DNA of 64,000 nucleotides from Verrucomicrobiaceae bacterium. GTDB taxonomy: Bacteria > Verrucomicrobiota > Verrucomicrobiia > Verrucomicrobiales > Verrucomicrobiaceae. Of this stretch, positions 1 to 9,552 are shown one piece after another. Position 1 is the stretch's first letter. Each line of letters begins with the position of its first letter. The translations under genes were made by a program, and so were the position numbers. The stretch lies in assembly GCA_019694165.1 (NCBI GenBank), contig JAIBCL010000001.1, positions 434,001-498,000 of the forward strand, written 5' to 3'. Under the pieces are notes generated by a model. It searched no databases. It was not told where the DNA came from and worked only from the letters and a program-made list of their open reading frames with translations.

Positions 1-460
1 CACTGAGCCGCACCGCGTGTCGAGCCTCATGAACGGACACGCGCGTGATCGTGAGTTGCATCGTGCTCGTGGCCTCGATGCCATCCGCCTCCGCATGTGC
101 GCCGACGATTTCAATGCCGTCCACCATCGGCGTGCGCTGCCGCGCGAAGATTTCCGGCTTCAAGCTTGTGGGATCGGCCGTGCCGCTGTGCGTGCCTTTG
201 AAATGAAATGCTGGGCCAGTTCCCTCCATGACGAATCGCGCCACACCATCGCCGCTGAGTGAGATGAAGCCCGTTTGGTCGAGATCGACCATGATGGTTT
301 TTGTCAGCCGATAGGTGCCACGTCCGAAATGCACGGTGCCGCCGGCATCGACCATCGTTTGCACCGCCGCGGCGTCATCCGCCTTGCCATCACCGACGGG
401 CTGGGCTTGCAGGGAAAGCGATGCGGCGGTCAGCGTGAGGAGGAAAAGGCGTGAAATCAT
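1..460 (-). CDS. Secreted right-handed beta-helix (pectate-lyase-superfamily) protein, C-terminus outside window
   Basis: The reading frame starts at an ATG at 460 and stays open to the window edge, so only about 153 N-terminal residues are seen. A signal peptide (residues 1-19, MISRLFLLTLTAASLSLQA) is followed by VGDGKADDAAAVQTMVDA, the typical opening of Pectate_lyase_3-type beta-helix proteins in which a G-D/K-A-D-D motif precedes the first coil. Later text (GTVHFGRGTYRLTKTI, then MVDGIEIVGA) fits parallel beta-helix rungs. Such proteins are usually secreted and act on or bind polysaccharides, but the substrate cannot be told. A second protein of this type lies at 33392-34843. Confidence 0.75.
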   Translation of the reverse strand, partial: MISRLFLLTLTAASLSLQAQPVGDGKADDAAAVQTMVDAGGTVHFGRGTYRLTKTIMVDLDQTGFISLSGDGVARFVMEGTGPAFHFKGTHSGTADPTSLKPEIFARQRTPMVDGIEIVGAHAEADGIEATSTMQLTITRVSVHEARHAVRLS

Positions 461-554
461 GAGGCAATCTCATACGCACGCCGCAGCGTCATTTGCACGA
501 CGCGTCGATGTTCCCTCGGTCCAGGAGAGCCCCCCCAGCATCCAATCGCCAGGG

Positions 555-2000
555 CTATTTCGAACGCGGGGCGTTGAGGAATTTGCGCACGTCGTTGAAG
601 AGGCTGTCTTCAGCGGCGAACTGGGGCAGGCTCTTGAGTCCTTCGAACCACGAAGCGGCGCTGGGTGAATGACTGCCGGCGACTTGGACGAGGAGGTCCA
701 TCGTGATGGGCCGGGACTTGCCGCTCTGGATGGCGGCTGAGAGGGTGAGTTCCGCAGCGCGGTCGAACACCCACTTCAAATCCGCACCGGAGAACTCGCG
801 CGTGCGGCGCACGAGCGCGGCCGTATCGAGGTGGGAGATGGGCTTGTCACGGGCGAGCAGTTCGATGATCTGCGCGCGCGCCTTGTCGTCGGGCGGCGGG
901 ACGAAGATGGCCTGATCAAAGCGGCCAGGCCGGCGGAAGGCGGGGTCGATCTGCGAGGGCTGGTTGGTGGAGCCGATGACGAGCACGCGCTGGTTGTCGC
1001 CACGCAGACCGTCGAGTTCGTGAAGGAACTGGTTCACAAGATTCCGAAGCTGGGCCTCGCGCACGTTCCGGCGGTCGAGGGCGAGAGAGTCGATCTCATC
1101 AAACACCAGCACACACGGTGCATTGGCGCGCGCAGTCTCGAAGACCTGATGAAGGTTGCGCTCGCTGCTGCCCCAGTAGGGATCGAAGATTTCGTGCAGG
1201 CCAACGGCGAGATAGTTGCACGGGACCTCGCCCGCGACGGCGCGCAGGATCAGCGTCTTGCCGCAGCCGGGCGGGCCGTAGATCATGATGCCGCCGCCGG
1301 TCTTGCGACCGTAGGCCTTGTAAAGGTCCGGGTGCTGGAGCGGGTAGATGATCTTGAGGCGTATCTCCTCCTTGAGCTGGTCCATGCCACCCACATCCTG
1401 GAAGGTGACGCGCGCGCGCTCGGGATCGCCGGGTGCATAGAACGTTTCAGGCCGCCAGTCGAAGTCCTCCTCGCCAAGCGAGTCAACGTCGTAATCGGGA
1501 GAATCGGGATCGGACGAGAACTCGAAGGATGGAGACGACTCAGAGGCGGCAGGTGTGGCGGGGCGGCGGGCATCGCGAGCGGTACGGCCGAGTTCGCGCT
1601 CGAGCGCCGGATCACTCAAGGTTCCGTCGGCCTGCGCGGCGCGGTCGAAGTGCTCGATGGCGCGGGCCTTGTCCCCTTCCCCGAGGCTGACGCGGCTCAG
1701 GAGGAGATGAGCCGGGGCGTAGTTCGGATCACGCTGGAGAACGCGCTCGGCGCGGACGGCGGCGCCGGAGAGATCACCCTGCAAGTAGAGAACACGGGCG
1801 ATGCCCAACTGGGCGTCGATCTGTCCCGGATCAATGACGAGGACGGACTCGAGCACCTCGCGCGCCTCATCGACGCGCAAATCGTCGATGCATTCGCGGG
1901 CGAAGAGCAGCAGGAGCGAAATGTTCTGCGGGGACTGGGCGAGTGCTTCGCGGATGGCGGAGAGGCGGGACATTTGGCGTGGGGGTGTGACGGCGCACAT
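555..2000 (-). CDS. TPR-containing AAA ATPase
   Basis: A 481-residue cytoplasmic protein. Residues about 10-135 are helical TPR-like repeats (RVDEAREVLESVLVIDPGQ, then AAVRAERVLQRDPNYAPAH). An acidic linker (150-190) leads to an AAA domain of the Cdc48/26S-subunit type. It has Walker A GPPGCGKT at 242-249, Walker B VLVFDEID ending at 304, sensor-1 STNQPS around 345-350, and arginine fingers in FRRPGRFD (355-362). The lid is REFSGADLKWVFDRA. The family remodels or unfolds protein complexes; the TPR part probably selects the client. The gene starts 21 bp after trpG on the same strand, so the two are probably co-transcribed. An in-frame ATG at 1973 (MSRLSAI) is an equally good start. There is no membrane segment or protease domain. 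Confidence 0.85.
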   Translation of the reverse strand: MCAVTPPRQMSRLSAIREALAQSPQNISLLLLFARECIDDLRVDEAREVLESVLVIDPGQIDAQLGIARVLYLQGDLSGAAVRAERVLQRDPNYAPAHLLLSRVSLGEGDKARAIEHFDRAAQADGTLSDPALERELGRTARDARRPATPAASESSPSFEFSSDPDSPDYDVDSLGEEDFDWRPETFYAPGDPERARVTFQDVGGMDQLKEEIRLKIIYPLQHPDLYKAYGRKTGGGIMIYGPPGCGKTLILRAVAGEVPCNYLAVGLHEIFDPYWGSSERNLHQVFETARANAPCVLVFDEIDSLALDRRNVREAQLRNLVNQFLHELDGLRGDNQRVLVIGSTNQPSQIDPAFRRPGRFDQAIFVPPPDDKARAQIIELLARDKPISHLDTAALVRRTREFSGADLKWVFDRAAELTLSAAIQSGKSRPITMDLLVQVAGSHSPSAASWFEGLKSLPQFAAEDSLFNDVRKFLNAPRSK

Positions 2001-2021
2001 GCCATCGGCACCGAATAAAGT

Positions 2022-2600
2022 TCAGCGGCAGTCCAGTGCGAGGAAATTTTTCAGCAATCGCCTGCCTTCGACGGTGAGAATCGACTCGGGATGAAATTGC
2101 ACGCCATGGATGGGCAGCGTCTTGTGCCGCAGGCCCATGATCTCGCTCTCGTCGTCGGCGGCGGTGGCGGTGATCTCGAGACAATCCGGCAACGTGTCGC
2201 GCCTGACGAGCAAGGAGTGGTAACGGGTGGCCTCGAAGGGATCCGGCAGGCCGGCGAACACGGACCGGCCTGTGTGATGAATCATGGAAGTTTTCCCGTG
2301 CATGAGGCGGCCGGCACGGACGACCTCGCCGCCGAAGACATGGCCGATGCACTGATGACCGAGGCACACGCCGAGCAACGGGGTGGTGGGACCAAAGGTG
2401 CGGATGACGTCGTTGCTGATGCCGGCTTCCTTCGGCGTACACGGGCCGGGCGAGATGCAGATGTGATCGGGCTTCATCTGCTCGATCTGTCGGATCGTGA
2501 TCTGGTCATTGCGATGCACCTGCATGTCAGCGCCCATCTCGCCGAAGTACTGGACGAGGTTGTAGGTGAAGGAGTCGTAGTTGTCGATGATGAGGAGCAT
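2022..2600 (-). CDS. trpG: Anthranilate/aminodeoxychorismate synthase glutamine amidotransferase subunit
   Basis: A full-length (192 aa) class-I glutamine amidotransferase. It releases ammonia from glutamine for the chorismate-using partner TrpE or PabB. The N-terminus [18 protein letters not shown] and the oxyanion motif [11 protein letters not shown] are diagnostic of the TrpG/PabA group. The catalytic triad is visible as Cys79 in GVCLGHQ and His170/Glu172 in GVQFHPES. No trpE or pabB lies beside it, so whether it serves tryptophan, folate or both cannot be decided here. The gene lies 82 bp downstream of clpS and 21 bp upstream of the AAA gene, all on the minus strand. Confidence 0.93.
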   Translation of the reverse strand: MLLIIDNYDSFTYNLVQYFGEMGADMQVHRNDQITIRQIEQMKPDHICISPGPCTPKEAGISNDVIRTFGPTTPLLGVCLGHQCIGHVFGGEVVRAGRLMHGKTSMIHHTGRSVFAGLPDPFEATRYHSLLVRRDTLPDCLEITATAADDESEIMGLRHKTLPIHGVQFHPESILTVEGRRLLKNFLALDCR

Positions 2601-2682
2601 GGAGCGGAGGGCGGGATACAGTAGTGGGATAAAGATGGAAGCCCCGGCGCGAAACCAATTTTTCGCCGCGAGGGTGCGGCGA

Positions 2683-3039
2683 TCAGGCGGCGGGCTCGAT
2701 GGATGCGCTCATGGATCCCTTGCACTTTGGAAGACGGGGATCAGGACCGTAGTCGTGGATTTGCTCGAGGCGAAGCTCGGCGAGTTCCTTGTGCACGGTG
2801 GCGCAGATGACGCGGCCACTTTCATCCACCTCCTTTGCCATCTGGTAGCCACGCTCGACAGGGTGGCCGAAGATGGCCTGGAGCATTTCAATGACATACT
2901 CGTAGGTGTGGTCGTCGTCGTCGTAGAGGATGACATGATACGGCGGTTCCTGATCCGGGAGCTGCTGCGGCTGCACCGGGGCGACGCGAGGCGGCGCGGG
3001 CCTGGGCTTCACGGGTGTCTGGGTGCCGGCGTTCTTCAT
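2683..3039 (-). CDS. clpS: ATP-dependent Clp protease adaptor ClpS (divergent)
   Basis: A 118-residue protein with the ClpS fold signature: [20 protein letters not shown], then [20 protein letters not shown]. ClpS docks on the N-domain of ClpA/ClpC and delivers N-degron substrates. A proline-rich N-terminal tail (residues 8-35) replaces the usual short extension. By hand alignment to E. coli ClpS, residues that bind the substrate N-terminus differ: N34 is Asp, M40 is Tyr, M62 is Ala and H66 is Asp. ClpS activity is therefore likely but ligand preference may differ. The natural partner, a ClpC with an intact N-domain, is encoded at 19734-22256. Confidence 0.88.
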   Translation of the reverse strand: MKNAGTQTPVKPRPAPPRVAPVQPQQLPDQEPPYHVILYDDDDHTYEYVIEMLQAIFGHPVERGYQMAKEVDESGRVICATVHKELAELRLEQIHDYGPDPRLPKCKGSMSASIEPAA

Positions 3040-3161
3040 GGTCTCAGCTTGCGGGGATGGCAGGACGCTGCCCTGTCACGCCCGCAACCATGACGGCAGC
3101 ATGGCAATTTCTCAACTGCCCATTCAAGCCGGGATTTGGAAATCGCCGGCCTGCGGCCACC

Positions 3162-5444
3162 TCACGCGAGCGCAGGCTGCGGCACGACGGGCACCCTCAT
3201 GCGGTGGCCCGGAGTGAACTCCCTCTCCTCCAACGGCACCACCTCCTCGGGTGCAAGCTGCATCTCGGACACTTCGGCCGCGGCGGCCAGATCGGCGAAT
3301 GTGCGGTGGTACATGTCGATGAAGCGGTCCATGAACGGCGTGATCAGTTCCCCTGCCTGGGCCGCAACTTCCTGAGTCACGTTTTGCTGCGTCCCATCGG
3401 ACCAGTCCGCCGTCAGCAAGGTCACTGCTTGGGGCGAAGCCTTGCCAATGAGATAATCCGCCACCGAGCGCGCCCCGTCCGAGGCAAACTCGACCGGACA
3501 ATCGCAGTGCTCAAGGCCGGTCAGCATGTGCTGGACGCTGTTCATCAGCTTCGGGACGAGAAACTTGAGCGCCAGCAGGAGGGCTCCGCTCTGCTGACCG
3601 CCGCTGAACTTGGTGCCCAGCGATTCGAACGCGCTGGTAAAGGTAATCAGCGTGCGCATCGACCTGAGTCTGGCGGCCAGCTCCTGGTAAAGAACGGCCT
3701 TCTCGGGCACGGCAGCGCGCACCTTTGCCATCGCCTCCGGCAACTGCGAGGGGTCAGTCTCCCAGAGCAGGCCCAGCGCGGCCGCGAACCGTGTCTCGAG
3801 CCGCGCCTCGTCCGCCAGCAGAGGATCTTCCGAGACATCGCAGATCATTTCCTGCCGTGCGATTTCCTCCCGGTAAAGTTCCGGAGTGTGCGCAGCCACT
3901 CCGTACTGATGGCTGTCCACCGGCAGTCCCGCCAGCGCGTAGGCATGGGCCATCTCGAGGTCGCGGATCCGCTGCCACGAGAGCTGCCACTCGCGTAGCG
4001 TCATGCGCATCTGCTCGCCGCGCCGCTTCATCCACTCCCGCCCTTCGGCGATGGCGATGCGGTAGGATGCGGCCTCGGGCTTGATCGCAGAGGTGCTCGC
4101 TTCTCCGCACAGGCCCCTCTCGGGATGGCAGAGGCCCATGAAGTAACGGCGCACCGCGCCGAGCGCGTCCTCGTTCTTCCGTTTTTGATTCACCATCTCA
4201 TCGGGGGCCACCAGCCGGTACTGCGTGATGTTCAGCTTGAGGTCGTGCTGGTAGTGCACCTGCGTGGTCTGGCGGGCGAGATCGTTGAAGTCACGAATCA
4301 CGCCCGCGCCGTTCCCCTGCAGGGCAAAGCCACCCGGTGCCGCCAGCTTCTGCACCCGGTTCGCGCGGAGCGATGCGCTCGGACAGAAGATCGATCCCAG
4401 CTCCCAAGTCTTCACTGACTCCGCCGTAGCCTGCACGGATGCGGCATGACGGGCCACGGCCTGCGGGAAATTGTCAGGCAGACGCTCGGCCACCAGCCCC
4501 ATCTGCACACTTGCGCAGCCGTGCTCCCACGCCGCCTGCAAATGCGGATGTCGTTGCAGCGATTCCACGACCGCGGGCGAGCCGACCAGCACTGCTTCCG
4601 ACCGGTCGCCATTGAATACGGAGTTGCGAAGCGCGCGCTGGCTTGCGAGGCGGCCGATCCACATGATCGCCCAAATCGGACGCTGACTCAGCCAGGCGAG
4701 CGTCCTCGCCACTCGCTTAAGTATCGAGGCCTTTGTTTTCTTCTTCCTGCTGGTGGCGGCCATGGCGTCCTCCCATGCATCGATGCGCAGTGCCACCCAC
4801 GTCAGCCAGTCGTTCATGATGCGCACCAAGTGCGCCAGCCGCCCGTAAAGTCCGGCCGGGGTGCGCCCCATTTCGTTGGCCAGAGCACCGGCAAATTCGC
4901 GCGCACTGGCCGACGCGGCCAGCGGCAGACCAAACGTGACCGTGGTGCGCTGCGAAAAGAAGCTCAGAAGACCGCGGCTGAGCCCGGCCCGCACACCCAT
5001 GCTACAGTCAAGCCGCACCGCTTCCGGCATCTTGGCTCCCGTCGCACGGCAGATGGCCGCGAGAAGCTGGAACAGATCCCCCTGACCCGCCGGCTTGATT
5101 TCCATGGAGGCGGGTTTGCGAGGGCGTCGTGTCAGCAGCGGCTTGAACATCAGGACCCAGATGACCGCTCCGATCACCACACTGACGAGCCTGACTACCG
5201 CCCACACAGCCTGTCCATGCTGGATCGCGTAGTTCTGGATCGCCTCATCCATCACCCGCATCAGCGCCCAGCCCGTCGCGACCAGGAACGCCACATAGAC
5301 AAAGGGCAGCACGACCACGACGCACGCAGCCAGCATCATACCCATCAGCCCCTCGGGCTTCGGGGCATTGGATGAGGCTTTTACTGTGGACGGAGAAGGA
5401 GACGGAGCGCCGTTCGTCGTCGGGGGGAACAAGGGTGCTGCCAT
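3162..5444 (-). CDS. Membrane protein resembling an inactivated M48-type metallopeptidase
   Basis: A 760-aa protein. A Pro/Ser-rich N-terminus is followed by two membrane segments (about 34-62 and 79-101), a soluble part and a third hydrophobic stretch (about 250-268). The stretch AREFAGALANEMGRTPAG, then LVRIMNDWLTW and DAWEDAM, lines up by eye with a family of large bacterial M48 peptidases. In those the HExxH zinc motif is followed by a similar aromatic helix. Here the motif is N190-E-M-G-R194, so both zinc-ligand histidines are missing. The later EYDAD-like region reads VFNGDRSEAVL (276-286). I infer a catalytically dead homologue with a binding or scaffold role; family assignment is moderate. 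It is divergent to the gene at 5664, sharing an AT-rich spacer. Confidence 0.6.
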   Translation of the reverse strand: MAAPLFPPTTNGAPSPSPSTVKASSNAPKPEGLMGMMLAACVVVVLPFVYVAFLVATGWALMRVMDEAIQNYAIQHGQAVWAVVRLVSVVIGAVIWVLMFKPLLTRRPRKPASMEIKPAGQGDLFQLLAAICRATGAKMPEAVRLDCSMGVRAGLSRGLLSFFSQRTTVTFGLPLAASASAREFAGALANEMGRTPAGLYGRLAHLVRIMNDWLTWVALRIDAWEDAMAATSRKKKTKASILKRVARTLAWLSQRPIWAIMWIGRLASQRALRNSVFNGDRSEAVLVGSPAVVESLQRHPHLQAAWEHGCASVQMGLVAERLPDNFPQAVARHAASVQATAESVKTWELGSIFCPSASLRANRVQKLAAPGGFALQGNGAGVIRDFNDLARQTTQVHYQHDLKLNITQYRLVAPDEMVNQKRKNEDALGAVRRYFMGLCHPERGLCGEASTSAIKPEAASYRIAIAEGREWMKRRGEQMRMTLREWQLSWQRIRDLEMAHAYALAGLPVDSHQYGVAAHTPELYREEIARQEMICDVSEDPLLADEARLETRFAAALGLLWETDPSQLPEAMAKVRAAVPEKAVLYQELAARLRSMRTLITFTSAFESLGTKFSGGQQSGALLLALKFLVPKLMNSVQHMLTGLEHCDCPVEFASDGARSVADYLIGKASPQAVTLLTADWSDGTQQNVTQEVAAQAGELITPFMDRFIDMYHRTFADLAAAAEVSEMQLAPEEVVPLEEREFTPGHRMRVPVVPQPALA

Positions 5445-5469
5445 GCGAGTGCGATCAATGAAGGAAAAC

Positions 5470-5522
5470 GAGTCGCATATAATATACTAATTATAATCAT
5501 TGTAAATTTATCTTTATGATCA
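5470..5522. promoter_or_regulatory. AT-rich divergent promoter region
   Basis: This is a markedly AT-rich stretch in a GC-rich neighbourhood, between the divergent genes starting at 5444 (minus) and 5664 (plus). TATAAT occurs at about 5476-5481 on the plus strand, and a second TATAAT can be read on the minus strand within the same stretch. It probably carries the -10 regions of both genes. Assignment of either start site is inference. Confidence 0.5.
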
Positions 5523-5663
5523 AACCCCAAGATTTTGCGCCTCGACACGGCAACTGGCCCCGCTTTGGGGAAAACGGCGCTCGGAGTTCGCGACTCGCCA
5601 TCCCGCGCCCGAGTGAAATCCGGTGCTGCCGGCGTTAATAAAGAAGGAAACCCTTCATCCGCC

Positions 5664-8600
5664 ATGCCTCGCCATCTTGCTCTCCTCTGCGTCGTTTGCG
5701 CCCCTGCAATCCTTCATGCTCAGAACGACTCCGCCGGCAACGACACCGGTCCCGACAAATCCGACAAGACCACGGAAGCCGTGTGGCACTTCGGTGGCTC
5801 TGACACGCTGGGCGAGTGGGTCGGCAAGCCCAAGAAAGACGAGCCCGGCCCACGCGCGCCGACTTACCCGACTTTCGCGGCAGACAACAAGGCGGCGCTC
5901 TTCACCGGTGATGGCGCGAAGCTCGCGCTCGAAGTGAAGGACAGCGAGGACCTGCGCTTCGGTTTGAACGACACCATCACCATCGAGGCATGGGTGAAGG
6001 TCGCGAGCCTCAAGGACGGCGCGCAGCCGTACCTCATCGGCAAGGGCCGGCTGGGCACGAAGGAGTTCGGCGACAAGAATCAAAACTATGCGCTGCGTCT
6101 GAAAGGCGAGAAGGGACTGGCGACCATCGGCTTTCTCTTCACCAGCGCCGAGGTCCCGGGAAAAAAGAGCGACTGGCATCGCTGGTGGTCAAAGGAAGGC
6201 TTCAACTGGCACACCGGCTGGCACCACATCGCGGTGACCTACACCTACGGAAAGCCGAAAAGCATCAAAGGCTTCATCGACGGGCGCGACACTGATGGCG
6301 TCTGGGACATGGGCGGCGAGACGGATCGTGCGCCCGTCACCGATGGTGATGCGGTGGTGATCGGCTCCGGCTCCACGCTGGCCGCAGCGCATTCCCTCAG
6401 CGGCTGGCTCGATGACCTGACGATCCATCGCGGCCAGGTCGATCCCGAGGTGTTGAAGAAGCGCTACCAGTTCGTGCCGCCGCCTCCACCGATCGCCGCA
6501 GGCGACGTGCCAACGGGCAAGGTGCTTGTGCAACTCGCCGAGGAGGGCATCCCAGATGCAAACGCCTGGCCGCCCGAGCCGCCAAAAGTCGCGGAGACCT
6601 ATGCAGAGGATGTCTTCGGCTTCCTGGCGGTGCCCGAAAAATACGTGGACACCGGAGTGCGAGGGGAGCGGCATGTTCCCTTTCTGCTGCGGTCGGCGGC
6701 GCTGGTCACCTTTCCCAAAGGCAGGCATCGCCTCGTCCTGCGTGCGCGTGGCGCCACGAACCTTTACATCGATGGCAAGACCATCTTGAACACGCCTTTC
6801 CCGCCCAATGATTCGGACGGTCACCACCTCGTGGCGGACCAGGCGAAGTATCTCGATCTCGGCCCCGACTTCCATTTTGTGCCGCCGGGCAACCGTGAAT
6901 CAACGTGCGAGTTCGAAGGCACGGGCAAGCCACAGTTCCTCGTGCTGGAAACGCTGGTCGGCAGCTACACGGGCAAATCCGTGCGCCGTCCAGAGACGGG
7001 GGAGACGGTGGTCGCATGGTCGCGCGAAGGCTCGCAGGCATGGACGCTCGTCTCACCCGGAGCGCGCGAAGTGCCGTTCACGGATGCAGGCATGGCCGCA
7101 TACGAAAGCGAGCGCAGCTCGCACTACGCGCTGATGAATGCGCGGGCACGCACAGCGCTGCGTGCGAAGTCTGACGGCTATTGGGCAAAGCGCCGCGAGG
7201 CCGCACAGCAGTGGCTGGCCAAATCGAAGGAAGTCACCGTGCCCGCACTGCCGGCCGGCGCGCCGAAGGGCAACGAGATCGACAACTTCATCGCCGCGAA
7301 GATCGAGTCCGTGAAAGCGCAGACAAAGAGCCAGGGCACGGTGGATTTCTTCAAGCAGGTGCAGCCCATCTTTGAAGCGAAGTGCATCGAGTGCCATCGC
7401 GGCGCGAAGGCCAAAGGCGGGCTGAGCCTGGAAACACTGGCGGATGCTCTGAGAGGCGGCAAGTCCGACGGCGCGGCCCTCACTCCACACAAGCCGGGTG
7501 ACAGCGCCGTGCTGCATCGCATCGACACCGATGACGAAGACGAAGTCATGCCGCCGAAGGGCGCGCGCGTGACGAAGGAAGAGATCGCCACGCTGACGAA
7601 GTGGATCGAGGAAGGAGCCGCCTGGCCGGAGTTTAAGACCGATCATCTGACCATGACGCCGCCCGCCGATGACCTCGCCTTCCTGCGCCGCGTCACGCTC
7701 GACACCGTCGGCGTGGTGCCTTCGCTGGAAGAGATAGCCGCGTTTCAAAAGAAGCCGGATCGTGCTGCCGTCATCGACCGCCTGCTCGCCGATTCACGGT
7801 GGGCGGACCACTGGATGGGCTACTGGCAGGACGTGCTCGCCGAGAACCCGAACATCCTCAACCCCACTCTCAACAACACCGGACCCTTCCGCTGGTGGAT
7901 CTATGAGTCGCTCGCGGACAACAAACCGATGGACTTCTTCGTCACCGAACTCCTCGCCATGAAAGGCAGCGAGCGCCTCGGAGGACCGGCCGGATTCGCC
8001 ACCGCCTCGCAGAACGATGTGCCGATGGCCGCGAAGGGCACCATCGTCACCGCCGCCTTCCTTGGCGTGGAGATGAAGTGCGCGCGCTGCCATGACGCAC
8101 CCGCCGGCAAAAGCACGCAGGAAGACCTCTTCAAACTCGCCGCGATGCTTAACACCAAGGCGCTCGACGTTCCGCTCACCAGCAGCGTCAACCCGGACCG
8201 CTTCAAGATGACTGGCCGCAAACCCCTCATCACCATGTCCTTGAAGGTCGGCGACAAAGTGCAGCCGAAGTGGCCCCTCGCCGAGTTCTGCGACGAAGGC
8301 GCGGCAGTGCTGGCTGAAGACGCGAAAAGCACGCGCGACCAGCTCGCAGCTCTCATCACCGCACCGCAAAACGAGCGCTTCGCCCAGGTGATGGCGAACC
8401 GCGTCTGGGCCCGCTTCATGGGCCGCGGCATCGTCGAACCCGTGTCCGACTGGGAGAAGGGCAAGCCCACACACCCCGAACTCTTGAAGTGGCTGGGACG
8501 TGAATTTGTACGCGGCGGATACGACGTGAAAAAGCTCGCGCGCATCATCCTGAACTCTCATGCGTACCAACGCGCCACCGACCCCGCGCTGAAGGAAACC

Positions 8601-9353
8601 AGTCCGCTCTTCACCTCGCCCGCCCCGCGCCGGTTGTATGCGGAGCAGATCGTCGATTCGCTCTTTGCCGCCACCGGCAAGCCCTTCCACACCGAGGAAG
8701 TCTGCCTCGACATCGACAACCAGCGCGATTTGAAAAACGCCATCCACCTCGGCAAGCCGTATCGCTCCTGGATGCTCACCAGCACCAGCAACGAACGCGA
8801 CCGCCCGAGCCTCGCGCTGCCGCGCATCCAGGCCGTGACCGACGTGCTCGCCGCCTTCGGCTGGCGCGGCGCGCGTCAGGACCCGACCAGCAAGCGCGAT
8901 GCAGATCCGAACGTGCTGCAACCCGCCATCCTCAGCAACGGGACCGTCGGCGTGTGGCTCACGCGCCTGAGCGACGACCACGGCATCACGCAGATGGCGC
9001 TGCGGAAACAGAGCGTGGATGAGTTCGTGGACAAACTCTTCCTCCGCCTGCTCACGCGGCATCCCAGCGCCGAAGAAAAAGCACTCTACACCAAGCACCT
9101 CGCGCTAGGCTTCGACTCACGAATCTCCACGCCTCGCGCTTCAGGCTCCCTGCCCAGCAACCGCGTGCGTGAGAAGTATGTGAGCTGGTCCAACCACCTC
9201 GACGCCGAAGCCACGCTCGTGCGCCAGGCCCAGGAGATGTCCGCCCGCAAAGGCGACCCCGCCACCGACAAGCTCACCACTGACTGGCGCATGAGGCTGG
9301 AAGACGTCCTCTGGGCCATGCTCAACGCCCCCGAATGGGCCTTCAGTCCGTGA
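5664..9353 (+). CDS. Secreted LamG/PA14-like, planctomycete-type cytochrome, DUF1549 and DUF1553 protein
   Basis: A giant protein of 1229 aa with a signal peptide (MPRHLALLCVVCAPAILHAQ); this ATG is chosen over the upstream frame because of it. Domain order: LamG/concanavalin-like fold (about 50-290), PA14-like carbohydrate-binding segment (about 330-430), haem motif CIECH (574-578, PSCyt1), DUF1549/PSCyt2 (about 670-870, with a second CARCH near 805) and DUF1553/PSD1 (about 930-1180). Proteins with this layout are abundant in Planctomycetes and Verrucomicrobia and are linked, by family knowledge, to sulfated polysaccharide use; the reaction is unproven. The usual partner DUF1501 gene is absent here. 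The next gene is a secreted hydrolase instead. Confidence 0.9.
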   Translation: MPRHLALLCVVCAPAILHAQNDSAGNDTGPDKSDKTTEAVWHFGGSDTLGEWVGKPKKDEPGPRAPTYPTFAADNKAALFTGDGAKLALEVKDSEDLRFGLNDTITIEAWVKVASLKDGAQPYLIGKGRLGTKEFGDKNQNYALRLKGEKGLATIGFLFTSAEVPGKKSDWHRWWSKEGFNWHTGWHHIAVTYTYGKPKSIKGFIDGRDTDGVWDMGGETDRAPVTDGDAVVIGSGSTLAAAHSLSGWLDDLTIHRGQVDPEVLKKRYQFVPPPPPIAAGDVPTGKVLVQLAEEGIPDANAWPPEPPKVAETYAEDVFGFLAVPEKYVDTGVRGERHVPFLLRSAALVTFPKGRHRLVLRARGATNLYIDGKTILNTPFPPNDSDGHHLVADQAKYLDLGPDFHFVPPGNRESTCEFEGTGKPQFLVLETLVGSYTGKSVRRPETGETVVAWSREGSQAWTLVSPGAREVPFTDAGMAAYESERSSHYALMNARARTALRAKSDGYWAKRREAAQQWLAKSKEVTVPALPAGAPKGNEIDNFIAAKIESVKAQTKSQGTVDFFKQVQPIFEAKCIECHRGAKAKGGLSLETLADALRGGKSDGAALTPHKPGDSAVLHRIDTDDEDEVMPPKGARVTKEEIATLTKWIEEGAAWPEFKTDHLTMTPPADDLAFLRRVTLDTVGVVPSLEEIAAFQKKPDRAAVIDRLLADSRWADHWMGYWQDVLAENPNILNPTLNNTGPFRWWIYESLADNKPMDFFVTELLAMKGSERLGGPAGFATASQNDVPMAAKGTIVTAAFLGVEMKCARCHDAPAGKSTQEDLFKLAAMLNTKALDVPLTSSVNPDRFKMTGRKPLITMSLKVGDKVQPKWPLAEFCDEGAAVLAEDAKSTRDQLAALITAPQNERFAQVMANRVWARFMGRGIVEPVSDWEKGKPTHPELLKWLGREFVRGGYDVKKLARIILNSHAYQRATDPALKETSPLFTSPAPRRLYAEQIVDSLFAATGKPFHTEEVCLDIDNQRDLKNAIHLGKPYRSWMLTSTSNERDRPSLALPRIQAVTDVLAAFGWRGARQDPTSKRDADPNVLQPAILSNGTVGVWLTRLSDDHGITQMALRKQSVDEFVDKLFLRLLTRHPSAEEKALYTKHLALGFDSRISTPRASGSLPSNRVREKYVSWSNHLDAEATLVRQAQEMSARKGDPATDKLTTDWRMRLEDVLWAMLNAPEWAFSP

Positions 9354-9452
9354 GGAAAAAGCTGCGGCGCGCGGTCGATTCAGACATTGAGAGGCCGATG
9401 GATCCTTGAAGCAGACCGAGACTGATTTGAATCCCGCGGGGCAAGTCAGCGT

Positions 9453-9494
9453 GGCCTGCGAGATTCGCAGGCCGATGGCGTGCCGCCATCGGCC
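9453..9494 (+). promoter_or_regulatory. Two overlapping perfect hairpins upstream of the hydrolase gene
   Basis: Hairpin 1 is 9453-9473, a 9-bp perfect stem (GGCCTGCGA/TCGCAGGCC) with a 3-nt loop. Hairpin 2 is 9470-9494, an 11-bp perfect stem (GGCCGATGGCG/CGCCATCGGCC) with a 3-nt loop. They share GGCC at 9470-9473, so they cannot both form completely. The element sits about 60 nt before the hydrolase start at 9553 and 100 nt after the previous stop. It may be a REP-like repeat or a switch-like leader. Confidence 0.5.
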
Positions 9495-9552
9495 ACACCA
9501 GCGTAACCTTTCGTCGTTTCCGACGTTAGAGGCACACCACTTCCCCTTCCCC

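Noticed and set aside
831-2018. Plus-strand frame of 395 codons opposite the AAA ATPase gene
   Set aside because: Composition is that of an antisense shadow; the minus strand encodes intact AAA motifs.
7794-9098. Minus-strand frame of 434 codons inside the DUF1549/DUF1553 gene
   Set aside because: Antisense to conserved DUF1553 sequence.
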